Below are positions 1 through 8,058 of a stretch of DNA of 35,683 nt, one piece after another. Origin of the DNA: Saprospiraceae bacterium (GTDB lineage: Bacteria; Bacteroidota; Bacteroidia; Chitinophagales; Saprospiraceae). Position numbers and translations under genes: made by a program. Positions within the stretch are counted from its first letter, which is position 1. Every line of letters starts with the position of its first letter. The notes beneath the pieces were generated by a model, which saw nothing but the letters and a program-made list of their open reading frames with translations, made no database searches and was not told the origin of the DNA. The stretch spans positions 1 to 35,683 of the forward strand of contig JAGNXB010000022.1 of NCBI GenBank assembly GCA_017985675.1. The letters run 5' to 3'.

Positions 1-399
1 TTGCTGGAGAGTGCACGGTATACGCAGGACGAAACAATCTCCAGCCGATTAGCTGCGACTATGTTATTTCTAGGTGAAATGATTCAAATCCATCGGCACT
101 TACCTGGCAGTATCCATCCCTATGGTCAGGGTGATTTTTCCTTTCGGTGTTTGACCGGAGAGGCCCAAATGGCCCTTGTATTTATGCATTATGGAACCCT
201 TTCAAAAGAGGAAATTTGGCAGGAATATGCGCAGCGTCTCATGGCCGGGATTATGCCCTTCTGGATACCTCTCAAAGGAATTAACGGTGGGCTATCCGGC
301 TCCCTGCCTCTGTGGGGACCTTACATGAAGTGGTGCTTCCCCAATTGGGCGGCGAAGTTTTATCTGGATGCTTATAAAATTATGAAAACGTCCATGTAA
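1..399 (+). CDS. C-terminal part of a protein, possibly an alpha/alpha-toroid (polysaccharide-locus) protein
   Basis: The reading frame is open from the first base of the window to a TAA at 397-399, so this is the last ~132 residues of a gene that begins outside. The end is rich in Gly, Trp and aromatic residues (GGLSGSLPLWGPYMKWCFPNWAAKFYLDA). That pattern resembles, from memory, the C-terminal ends of (alpha/alpha)-barrel or squalene-cyclase-like proteins found in surface polysaccharide clusters. This is a weak family guess. It converges on the next gene with a gap of only 14 bases and no visible terminator. The neighbouring membrane protein is also of a polysaccharide-locus type, which supports the context but not a specific function. 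Confidence 0.6.
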   Translation: MLESARYTQDETISSRLAATMLFLGEMIQIHRHLPGSIHPYGQGDFSFRCLTGEAQMALVFMHYGTLSKEEIWQEYAQRLMAGIMPFWIPLKGINGGLSGSLPLWGPYMKWCFPNWAAKFYLDAYKIMKTSM

Positions 400-413
400 T
401 ACAGCGACTGTCT

Positions 414-2096
414 CTATTTAATACAAAAGCCATCTTCAATACGTGATCCACGCAAAGTCAGGCCCGGATAAAAGTTGTCAGGAAAGCAAGGTGGAGACAA
501 TGTACCACACTCATAAACAGATGAAACATTAATTGACACTCCGTTAATATTCAACTTACATGGATCATAAGGCGAAAATCGGTTGGAAGGTTTCAACCAA
601 TTGTCTGCAATTCGTTCAGACAGGGCGATAGACTGAAATACATTTCTTAAATTACTCGCGGCAACTCCAAAAAATAACAAAACCATAATAATCTGAAATA
701 ATCGTTTACTTTGAAAATATAGAAACGAAACAGCAATTGCAATAAGTGTAATAATAAAATGCCACCCAAAACGAAATGCTGGCATCTTGAAAAACCAAAT
801 GGCGAAAAGGCAAATATTCAAAATAACAAACTGCCAAATAACAGGCTGAATATTAGGAATTTTTCGATATCTGATCCAAGCAAAATATATAAAACTTACA
901 ACAATGCCAGCAATCGCAAAAATGCTGGATTTGAAAAATAGTACATTTGATAACCATACACTTATCCAATTATAAAAGCTGGGACCTTCTCTTAACTGGC
1001 TGTATTGACCGACATTCATTACTTCCTCTCTTTTAGCATAATCTTCTACATAAAAATATTGACCACGTGCAATTTCTATAGGCACTTTCCAGTCATAGCT
1101 AAACAAATCTATTTGATATATTGGATAAATAAGGTAGCCTGAAATAATAACATTCCGAACCACCCAAGTTGTTACAAAAGCGAAAGCAAAAAGAATTGGC
1201 TTGATAGTAGGATTTTGTAATGGATTTGATTTCTTAAATAATATAAATAAATATATAATTCCTAAAAAAATTGCTGAAAACTTATTTGTTACTAAAAGGA
1301 TCAATAAAAATAACAATGGAGATGATATGTGTATTTTTTTTTGTTTTAAATTTTTTAGTGAAAAATAAATAAATAATATTGATCCATAAATATTTAAAAA
1401 ATCAGCATCAACGCCTGTGAGAGGATATTTCCAGGTGAACAATAATGAAATGACCATAAGAACATCCTCATGCAAATGATCAATTTGCTTTTTCAGAAGT
1501 CTATGAATAGATCGAACCGCAATAGTAGCGTAAAGTATATAAATAAGTCCGTTAAGAGCGTATATGCCATCGAAATTTGTAGTTCTGAACGACATGATGG
1601 CATCCAAAAGGTATTTGGAAGGATTAAAGCCCATCCTATCCTCAATATTTGCAATCCCTGGAATAATCGGAAAGGTTTCAATCCATCGAATGAATGGCAT
1701 GTGGTATGCAGCCTCGTCAATAACTTCAGATAATGTAATTGACTTTAAAAGTGCTACCAATATGATAGCTGTGAATATCAAAATTGAAAATAAACTCAGG
1801 TCTTTAACATGGTTGTATAGATCACCTGCGAAACCTCTTAATCTTTGATTATTATTATGGGTATAAAATATTCCAAATATAATCAAACTTACACTAAAAA
1901 ATAAATTTATTGGCAAATACAACTGATATATACCTCCGATAAATATTATACCTGTTACACCTGTAAAAAAAATAAGTATGATGCGCTCAATTGGATCATC
2001 TATCTCCGTTTTAACTCCAAACAAACGCAACATTAGATCCCCTATAGTTAACCCAAGAAGGAGCATAACAAGCCACTGAATAATCACCCAAACCAT
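414..2096 (-). CDS. LIC_10190-type polytopic membrane protein (GT39/GT83-like)
   Basis: The 560-residue protein is strongly hydrophobic, with roughly ten or more membrane spans, and has no N-terminal signal peptide separate from its first span. Residues ~130-175 contain DEAAYHMPFIRW followed by a GxNPSK-type loop. Residues ~310-345 contain a W-x-x-RN-x-I-x-SGY-x-x-YP segment and then D-x-F-x-x-DWKVP. These are the hallmarks I associate with LIC_10190-family membrane proteins, which resemble lipid-linked-sugar glycosyltransferases (GT39/GT83 fold) and sit in polysaccharide loci. The Asp-containing first loop (DEAAYH) would be the candidate catalytic site if it is a transferase. The DNA is noticeably A+T-richer than the following genes, which is common for surface-glycan genes and suggests transfer (inference). 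The start ATG is at 2094-2096. It lies 42 bases downstream of the stop of the large C25 gene on the same strand, so cotranscription is possible. Confidence 0.75.
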   Translation of the reverse strand: MVWVIIQWLVMLLLGLTIGDLMLRLFGVKTEIDDPIERIILIFFTGVTGIIFIGGIYQLYLPINLFFSVSLIIFGIFYTHNNNQRLRGFAGDLYNHVKDLSLFSILIFTAIILVALLKSITLSEVIDEAAYHMPFIRWIETFPIIPGIANIEDRMGFNPSKYLLDAIMSFRTTNFDGIYALNGLIYILYATIAVRSIHRLLKKQIDHLHEDVLMVISLLFTWKYPLTGVDADFLNIYGSILFIYFSLKNLKQKKIHISSPLLFLLILLVTNKFSAIFLGIIYLFILFKKSNPLQNPTIKPILFAFAFVTTWVVRNVIISGYLIYPIYQIDLFSYDWKVPIEIARGQYFYVEDYAKREEVMNVGQYSQLREGPSFYNWISVWLSNVLFFKSSIFAIAGIVVSFIYFAWIRYRKIPNIQPVIWQFVILNICLFAIWFFKMPAFRFGWHFIITLIAIAVSFLYFQSKRLFQIIMVLLFFGVAASNLRNVFQSIALSERIADNWLKPSNRFSPYDPCKLNINGVSINVSSVYECGTLSPPCFPDNFYPGLTLRGSRIEDGFCIK

Positions 2097-2138
2097 ATAA
2101 GCACTTTGCCTTTAGTTGCAGACCTAAACAAAAATGAA

Positions 2139-5100
2139 TCAGTCTACTATGATCAGTACATTTCCACTATTGGAATCTATATTTTCAGGGTTGTGATAAC
2201 TTTGGACTTCCAATATTCCAGAAGAAAGATCAACAAACTTAAACATATAAACGCCCGTTGGCATTTGCATTGTATACCAATTATTCGACACGTTCAATCC
2301 TGGATGTAAGACGCCTAAATCAGTTTGATTTAACGTTCGAATTAAACGACCAGTCATGTCATATACTTGTACAATATACTGGCTTATGGGCTGGGCACCT
2401 GTTAACCTGTAATAAAAGCGGCCTATATCACTAATTGGATTGGGCACACACCAAAAATTTGTAAGTTCTTGTTTTTCTTGCACAATAAATCGAACTTCAT
2501 AGTTCAGATCCGGCTGATTACCCTGTTGATCCCGGGATAAAACCCTTAGAGAATATTCGCCTGTAACCAGAGTTGGCTTATAAATAACTCTAGCTTCATT
2601 AGAGCCATTCCCTACAGATGGTGCAGGTATAAACGTCATGGTTTGTTCACCATGAAATACAGGGACAAACAACTCATTATTTGGACCTGTTAACCAAATT
2701 TCAAAGGCTGTAGTATCCTGCAGCCGCAGCCACTCTTGTTGATCACGTAATATTAATTCTATAGTTGGATGCGCAGAGACCAGATCGTTTTGTTTAATTT
2801 GGACGCCGTCAAAAGTGACGGTAAGAACGGGTATTTGTTCATCCGGAATAATGTAAAAAGATAGGGAACCTGCATTATTTCGGTATTCCGTTTCAGATTG
2901 CACAGGACCTGGATTGCACAGGAGCTGAAGTACTTGTGGGCCCGCACGCTCGGTATCTGTCAAGGACCAATTAATTCGCAAACTATCTGACCCGGCCATC
3001 GGAGGATATACCTGATCCAAAATTTGGTTGGGACTTCCCGTTCCACTTAATATAAACCGCATATGCACACTATCTGCAGGAGCCGCCTGTAAATTTTCAA
3101 TACTTAAATCGATCAATATGGTTTGGCCCTGATGAATGGTATCACCAGGCCACTGCAATTGGTTAGATGGATTAAGTGCCAGATCGGGGAGTCCATCGAA
3201 TTTAATCTGCCAATACTCAAGTTGTACGGCGCTGCGCATGACCGAATCAGCAGAAAAATAGTCTATATCCAAATAGGGAAATTCATTGGCATCAATGAAT
3301 GTAAGGTCAATTTCATTAGTCGTAATTTCAGGGAGCAGCAGGGCCCTCGAACCATCCGGTCGACGCCCCCATAAGGCGATTTGCCAATCATCCTCAGGTG
3401 ATATTTCACTTACATTGAAGGATAAATTTGTCCATTTTTTAGCCGGACCGATTGTTTGGGAAACCATAGTGCCCTGATCCCACAAGCCATTTAACAAAAC
3501 GGTCTCCTCCAGGGGTGCATCTAGTTCACCCAATCGCTCCAGTACGGGCCATGTCGGGTCGTCTTTTTTATACATTAGTAAATAAGGATGCGGACCATCC
3601 ACTGCTGTGCTCCGCAGAAGCTGCGCACCCTGGTTTTCCAGAACCTGAAATAAATTTGTCCCCAATGTGATAGAATCAGCAGCCCATGTTTCGGGCATGT
3701 AGCTGGTATTTTCGTATTGAATGGTATAAACAATGACATAATATCCGGAAGGAATAGTATCCCTAATAAAGTTAATAGCTTTTTCTCTCCATTCTGGTGT
3801 ATTGGTCCAATAAGGGAAATGCCCATGCAAGGCTGCCCATGGGGTTGGCTGGTGACTACCATAAAGGCCCGGATATTGATTAATCCACGGTTTGGCGGTA
3901 ACCGGATCCACCGCAAAAACATAAATACCCCGATTTACCGGTCCGTCCCAGATAATAAAATAGTGGGGGTCATTATCAAAATCAACACCTATGGGAAATT
4001 TGGGATGAACGGCATTTTTAATTTTTACAGTGCGCACATCATAAGCATATCGCAATTTTCCAGTGGTATCATCTATGACCAGGTTTTCAAAACTATTTTG
4101 TTTTAATTGAGCCGGATGCGATTGGTGCCAACCCGGTGAACTGCCCGGGATATAAACAAAAGAATGACTCCTCCAATATAAGGCATTACTGGCAGGACTA
4201 ATTCGCCAAAAATAAACTGTACTATCTATCCACGGAATATCCGGTGTCCAATGAATGACGCCACCAGATTGACGAATCAATTGTTCTTTAAATAATGGAC
4301 TATCAAAGTCCGGGCTCGTGTCAATTTGCATGATATAATCCAATTCCGCAGCAAAAACATTTGCTGTAAATGCACGTAAATGAACGGGTGTCTGGCCTAC
4401 AATGCCAAAATCAAGAGGATAGGCAGGATAAGCGGCGTTACTCAGTACAGTGAATGGATGCCCGGGCTTGCCATCAGCAAAAATATACACATTATTTTCA
4501 CGTGCCTGCGGCAATGGTCTTTCGGCCAAAACCTGATCTGGATCCAATGTAATAAAAATCCGATTTTCACCGCCCGACTTTTCGCCTCCAACCGGCAGCA
4601 GGACGGAGAGCATTTGGCTATACCTTTTTACGATGATAGAATGATCCGATACACTGCCTAAGGAACCGTCGGGCAAAAAATGCTCCAGGCGAACCGTCAA
4701 GGTATCACCTGTATTTTTTCCCGTATTAATGATCGGTATTTGGACCTTTAAGCTGTCATCATTTTCGGAAAGGCCATCAGGACCAACAAGAACAGATTGT
4801 GGCGCAACCCAATAATCCGGTCCCTCTGCCACAAATACCCGCACAGCCGGATCACCCATGAGCGTGAATTGTTGCAGAAGCACCCGCATGCCGAATCCCT
4901 GATTATCATTAAAATGAAGCAGACTTTCCTGCAAAATTTCCCCTATACTTTTCCCATACGCAGCACCACTTGATTGAGCCATATATTCCAAAGCAAGTGT
5001 ACGCAGAGCAGACACATACCCCAGCCCTGTGGTGGCAAAAAATGCGAGAGCAGCTTTTTCTTCCTGAAAAACAAAATTTTCACCTACACTTTTAAATCCT

Positions 5101-7124
5101 TCGTGAATTTGACCGGAATAACAGCCCAGACTAAGCATGACAGGGTATCGGCCTTTATTTGTAAAATTACGGGGATCATCAATACTAAAATCAAATCCAC
5201 CGGCACCGGAATGCCCAAAAAAAGTGACGAGCCCGGTTCCCTCATTGATGCGCCGTGTAAGTTCCTGCGACACAGAATATTGCACCGGATCACTGCTTGT
5301 TTTGTAAAAAGAGGTAACGTTTGCTCCGATTAATCCTTCCCGAAGGAATTGTTCCATTTGATCTAATGCAGCATGAATGGATTGTTGTTCACCTGCTGAT
5401 GCGCCGCCGCCTAAATGAACCACTTCTTTTCGCCACAACCTGTCTTCATAATCAGGAGAGCGCAGTCCGTTTTCGTGTTGTACCACTTTTGTTAAATACA
5501 TCCGCACTTCATCTCCAGTTTCTGCGGCAAGCCGCCCTACCGCAGTGGTGGGATTATTGGTAAATGGATGTGTCACCAATAGATTATCTGCACCTGGCGC
5601 TCCATATGTTGGAATAAAATAGGATTGATTGTCTGCCTGAGCGAGCGAACTTTTAGTTCGTGTCAAATTATATTGACGGCCCTTGCCGATGAGAAATAAA
5701 AAATCAGGATTATTGCCTGTTTTTTCGAGTGCATGGACAAAATTTCGAATAGCTAATGGATGGCGTTGTACACCATAGGAAAATTGATCATAAAGATCCG
5801 TAATGGAAACAACGGAAGTGCTGTAGGTGCCACCATCTGCTGATGCGCGAAAATCGGCATACGCCTGGACCTGGTTTTGTCCGTTTCCATCATCAAATAA
5901 TGTCGGATGACTAATGATGAGGTAATCGATTTGATCTGAAACCAATGGTTTTATTGATGCAGGCGAGATTGAAATAATGGACTTAAATCCCTGATCAACC
6001 CGGATGAATTGTAGCTGTTCCTGTGCTAAGGTCTCAGGTACTCTAAATCGAACCGTATCCCCGGTAGAAGTTGCAATTAAATAATTATTGGAGCTGAGTG
6101 TATATATCCTATAATCACCAGGAGTACCCCCGGTAAATACCAATTGGCGATCGCCTGTTCCAGCGGGCAAACGAAATGAAAACGATGGGTTATTTCCGAG
6201 GGCAAATTGGCGCGGATAGGTCGCACTTAAAACAGACACTGCAAAACGGTCACTGCCTGATGCCTGTCCAGCAATGTTTATGGATTGCATTTGTGGCACA
6301 TCGGCTGCTACCTTATAAAAACTTAATTGGCGCAGTTCATACCCATTATAGTTTTCCTGATGCATTTCATCACCATTCCAGGTAATACGTAAATCATGGT
6401 CGGTCGTATTACTCACCATTCGAACATCTATTTGGACAGGAGCCTGCACGGGGGCCAGACCAGATAAGTCCATCGTCAGTGTCTGATTGGCCACTTGGTT
6501 GCCTGCAAAGCCTTCCCCTCGAGTAAATACCGATTCTGCCACACCATCAACCGCATACATATAATGGCGATTTGAAAAAGATTGGATCTGCTTGTACTCA
6601 AACCATTGTTCTGCTGTCGGTGGGTTGGATTGATCATTCCCAACAAGGTTGAAACGTTTGCTACTACTGCCATCTGTAGTCCATGTTAAATAATAAACCG
6701 CTGTGTCCGTAATTACACTGTATTCCGGATTGAGCATATCGGCTAGTCCACCGGGATAAAAGTGACGATCCAGGATGCTGCGGTTTTTTTCTGCATAAAA
6801 GGTCAGGTAATCGCCAGGTCCCCAACTGCCAACGTTTGTTACCTCCAGGGCTACTTCCTGGCCAAAGTTAAACATCCGCCATTGTCCGCCCTGAATTTGA
6901 TCCACCGGAATCCCTGCTGTAGCAAGTGCTTCATAACTTACCTTGTAGATACCATCCTCGGCTATGGGGATCCGATAATGTTGCAGGCTGTAGTCGATCC
7001 ATTCATTGCCATACAGGCTATCCTGCCCTACCAGCATCTGAGCTTGGGCGCCGTTTACCTGCAGGACTAAAAGGGCTATTACACCGAGCACAAGAGGGTG
7101 TATTTTATGTTGGATTAAAGACAT
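2139..7124 (-). CDS. PorU2-like gingipain-family (C25) peptidase with T9SS C-terminal domain
   Basis: The 1661-residue protein has a Sec signal peptide (residues 1 to ~29, ending NGAQA-Q). It then has an N-terminal beta region, a caspase-fold C25 domain (~400-765), a long run of beta/Ig-like and CARDB-like segments, and a T9SS sorting domain in the last ~80 residues (VPNPISDIGRFYYRLTG, then GVYMFKF). The catalytic pair is visible: His638 in VTFFGHSGAGG and Cys668 in MLSLGCYSGQ. The domain ends with the usual MGDPAVRV. The architecture fits the long PorU-like proteins (PorU2) of Bacteroidota. PorU itself is the T9SS sortase that cleaves the C-terminal signal and attaches cargo to A-LPS. Whether this copy is a sortase or a secreted protease cannot be decided from sequence alone; having its own C-terminal signal makes it also a T9SS client. 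No other T9SS machinery gene is adjacent. The ATG at 7122-7124 directly precedes the signal peptide. Confidence 0.85.
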   Translation of the reverse strand: MSLIQHKIHPLVLGVIALLVLQVNGAQAQMLVGQDSLYGNEWIDYSLQHYRIPIAEDGIYKVSYEALATAGIPVDQIQGGQWRMFNFGQEVALEVTNVGSWGPGDYLTFYAEKNRSILDRHFYPGGLADMLNPEYSVITDTAVYYLTWTTDGSSSKRFNLVGNDQSNPPTAEQWFEYKQIQSFSNRHYMYAVDGVAESVFTRGEGFAGNQVANQTLTMDLSGLAPVQAPVQIDVRMVSNTTDHDLRITWNGDEMHQENYNGYELRQLSFYKVAADVPQMQSINIAGQASGSDRFAVSVLSATYPRQFALGNNPSFSFRLPAGTGDRQLVFTGGTPGDYRIYTLSSNNYLIATSTGDTVRFRVPETLAQEQLQFIRVDQGFKSIISISPASIKPLVSDQIDYLIISHPTLFDDGNGQNQVQAYADFRASADGGTYSTSVVSITDLYDQFSYGVQRHPLAIRNFVHALEKTGNNPDFLFLIGKGRQYNLTRTKSSLAQADNQSYFIPTYGAPGADNLLVTHPFTNNPTTAVGRLAAETGDEVRMYLTKVVQHENGLRSPDYEDRLWRKEVVHLGGGASAGEQQSIHAALDQMEQFLREGLIGANVTSFYKTSSDPVQYSVSQELTRRINEGTGLVTFFGHSGAGGFDFSIDDPRNFTNKGRYPVMLSLGCYSGQIHEGFKSVGENFVFQEEKAALAFFATTGLGYVSALRTLALEYMAQSSGAAYGKSIGEILQESLLHFNDNQGFGMRVLLQQFTLMGDPAVRVFVAEGPDYWVAPQSVLVGPDGLSENDDSLKVQIPIINTGKNTGDTLTVRLEHFLPDGSLGSVSDHSIIVKRYSQMLSVLLPVGGEKSGGENRIFITLDPDQVLAERPLPQARENNVYIFADGKPGHPFTVLSNAAYPAYPLDFGIVGQTPVHLRAFTANVFAAELDYIMQIDTSPDFDSPLFKEQLIRQSGGVIHWTPDIPWIDSTVYFWRISPASNALYWRSHSFVYIPGSSPGWHQSHPAQLKQNSFENLVIDDTTGKLRYAYDVRTVKIKNAVHPKFPIGVDFDNDPHYFIIWDGPVNRGIYVFAVDPVTAKPWINQYPGLYGSHQPTPWAALHGHFPYWTNTPEWREKAINFIRDTIPSGYYVIVYTIQYENTSYMPETWAADSITLGTNLFQVLENQGAQLLRSTAVDGPHPYLLMYKKDDPTWPVLERLGELDAPLEETVLLNGLWDQGTMVSQTIGPAKKWTNLSFNVSEISPEDDWQIALWGRRPDGSRALLLPEITTNEIDLTFIDANEFPYLDIDYFSADSVMRSAVQLEYWQIKFDGLPDLALNPSNQLQWPGDTIHQGQTILIDLSIENLQAAPADSVHMRFILSGTGSPNQILDQVYPPMAGSDSLRINWSLTDTERAGPQVLQLLCNPGPVQSETEYRNNAGSLSFYIIPDEQIPVLTVTFDGVQIKQNDLVSAHPTIELILRDQQEWLRLQDTTAFEIWLTGPNNELFVPVFHGEQTMTFIPAPSVGNGSNEARVIYKPTLVTGEYSLRVLSRDQQGNQPDLNYEVRFIVQEKQELTNFWCVPNPISDIGRFYYRLTGAQPISQYIVQVYDMTGRLIRTLNQTDLGVLHPGLNVSNNWYTMQMPTGVYMFKFVDLSSGILEVQSYHNPENIDSNSGNVLIIVD

Positions 7125-7240
7125 AGCTACAAAAATAAGGGTATCCCGGTTGAAATTTAACCTTGGATGAAAATCTTAATGGCATAGTAACCTAATGCGG
7201 GGCTATGTTGTTGCGAAATAATGAGTTAAGGAGGATTTGA

Positions 7241-7350
7241 TGTAGTGGAGGGTGGCGTGTGGAGAGTGGAGAGTGGAGTGTGACGCGTGGAGAGTGTAAG
7301 TGGATAATTTCGTAATAATCTGGAGTCTGGAAATCTGGAATCTGGACCGA
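7241..7350 (+). repeat. Mosaic low-complexity repeat (GGAGAGTGGAG and AATCTGGAAT modules)
   Basis: The first half is built of GTGGAGAGTGGAGAGTGGAG-type units. The second half contains ATAATTTCGTAATAATC followed by repeated TCTGGAATCTGG-type units. The same two modules in the same order recur at 10533-10600, with the shared block ATAATTTCGnAATAATCTGG. The 10-mer AATAATCTGG occurs here at 7314-7323 and again at 10567, 12621, 12693 and 16549, all between genes. This is a dispersed repeat, not coding sequence. Confidence 0.75.
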
Positions 7351-7640
7351 GATGTGGAATAATCTCAAATTGGAGAACTGGAATCAAACCGGAATGAGGA
7401 ATTGGGCCTATTCATTTTCGCAACCCGCATCGCAACCCGCAACCCGCACTCTCCATGCCACTGTTGCCCTATACTATCCTACCCGATTTAATCGTTATAA
7501 TTAGATATGCCGATTTTAAAATGAGTCAAAAGCCCGTTTTTCAATCCAGTGGGCAATTGTGTTTTCCTTCCTCTCTCCCCATATCCATACCGGGAGCATG
7601 TACTTTGCGTAAGTGTTATACATACCGAATCCGGAAAAGT

Positions 7641-7706
7641 TATTAGTCCGTTATTAGTCCGCTATTAGTCCGGTATTAGTCCGGTATTAGTCCGGTATCA
7701 GTCTGG
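7641..7706 (+). repeat. 11-bp tandem array, six copies (TATTAGTCCGG)
   Basis: Six head-to-tail 11-bp units follow each other without gaps. The consensus is TATTAGTCCGG; the first two copies end in GT and GC, and the last copy carries two substitutions (TATCAGTCTGG). The period is close to one helical turn, so each unit would face the same side of the DNA. The array lies ~350 bp upstream of the penicillin-binding protein start. It could be an iteron-like binding array or a slippage product; nothing nearby decides. Confidence 0.9.
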
Positions 7707-7822
7707 TAAACCTATGATGCTACTTTTATTGTAATTTATTACTTGGTTTAGTGAGTACCAATCATACCCTTTTGCGGACAACTTTGGGAGAGGCGAGATG
7801 CAGGATGCGCAGATCCCATTTA

Positions 7823-7879
7823 GAGTTCAGAACAAAGAGTTCAGAACAAAGAACTCAGAACAAAGAAACTCAGAACAAA
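7823..7879 (+). repeat. 14-15-bp tandem array, four copies (GAGTTCAGAACAAA)
   Basis: Two exact copies of GAGTTCAGAACAAA are followed by a variant copy (GAACTCAGAACAAA) and a 15-bp copy with one extra A (GAAACTCAGAACAAA). The array is purine/A-rich on the plus strand and ends ~180 bp before the penicillin-binding protein start. No function is evident. Confidence 0.85.
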
Positions 7880-7898
7880 AAACGGACTGTCTGACCCT

Positions 7899-7924
7899 CC
7901 CGCCTTCGCTATAGCTACAGCGGG
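7899..7924. repeat. REP-like hairpin (CCCGC...GCGGG around GCTATAGC)
   Basis: CCCGC at 7899-7903 pairs with GCGGG at 7920-7924, enclosing the palindrome GCTATAGC. There is no T-run on either side, so it does not look like an intrinsic terminator. It resembles short palindromic intergenic repeats, but only one copy is in the window. Confidence 0.4.
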
Positions 7925-8058
7925 TGCAACAAGACCCTGTCTTCCGCCAGGCAGGCTTCAACCTTGCGACTTTCTCAAACCCTCCTAACTCCTACAAAAC
8001 CTTCCATTCCAATAATCTGCCTTACGTTTGCGTTCATTCTCAGCAAGTCCCCCAACAT

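Larger units (their letters stand above)
7125..8058. other. Long non-coding spacer between two divergent genes, filled with short repeats
   Basis: This spacer lies between the start of the C25 peptidase (minus strand) and the start of the penicillin-binding protein (plus strand), so both promoters should be here. I see no convincing TAnnTTTG promoter for either gene. A near-palindrome GGTTGAAATTTAACC at 7150-7164 lies 26 bases upstream of the C25 start. The rest is mosaic repeat (7241-7350), a CGCAACCCG-type repeat (about 7420-7448), an 11-bp tandem array (7641-7706), a 14-bp array (7823-7879), a CCCGC/GCGGG hairpin (7899-7924) and a CT-rich repeat (about 7975-8006). No ORF here has protein-like composition or a recognisable domain. 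Confidence 0.7.

Noticed and set aside
7641..7706. CRISPR array at this or the other tandem repeats
   Set aside because: The repeat units are 7-14 bp and contiguous, with no spacers, and there are no cas genes.
7924..8058. 45-residue extension of the penicillin-binding protein from a GTG
   Set aside because: The extra codons come from hairpin and CT-rich repeat DNA; the ATG at 8059 gives a normal basic tail and membrane anchor.
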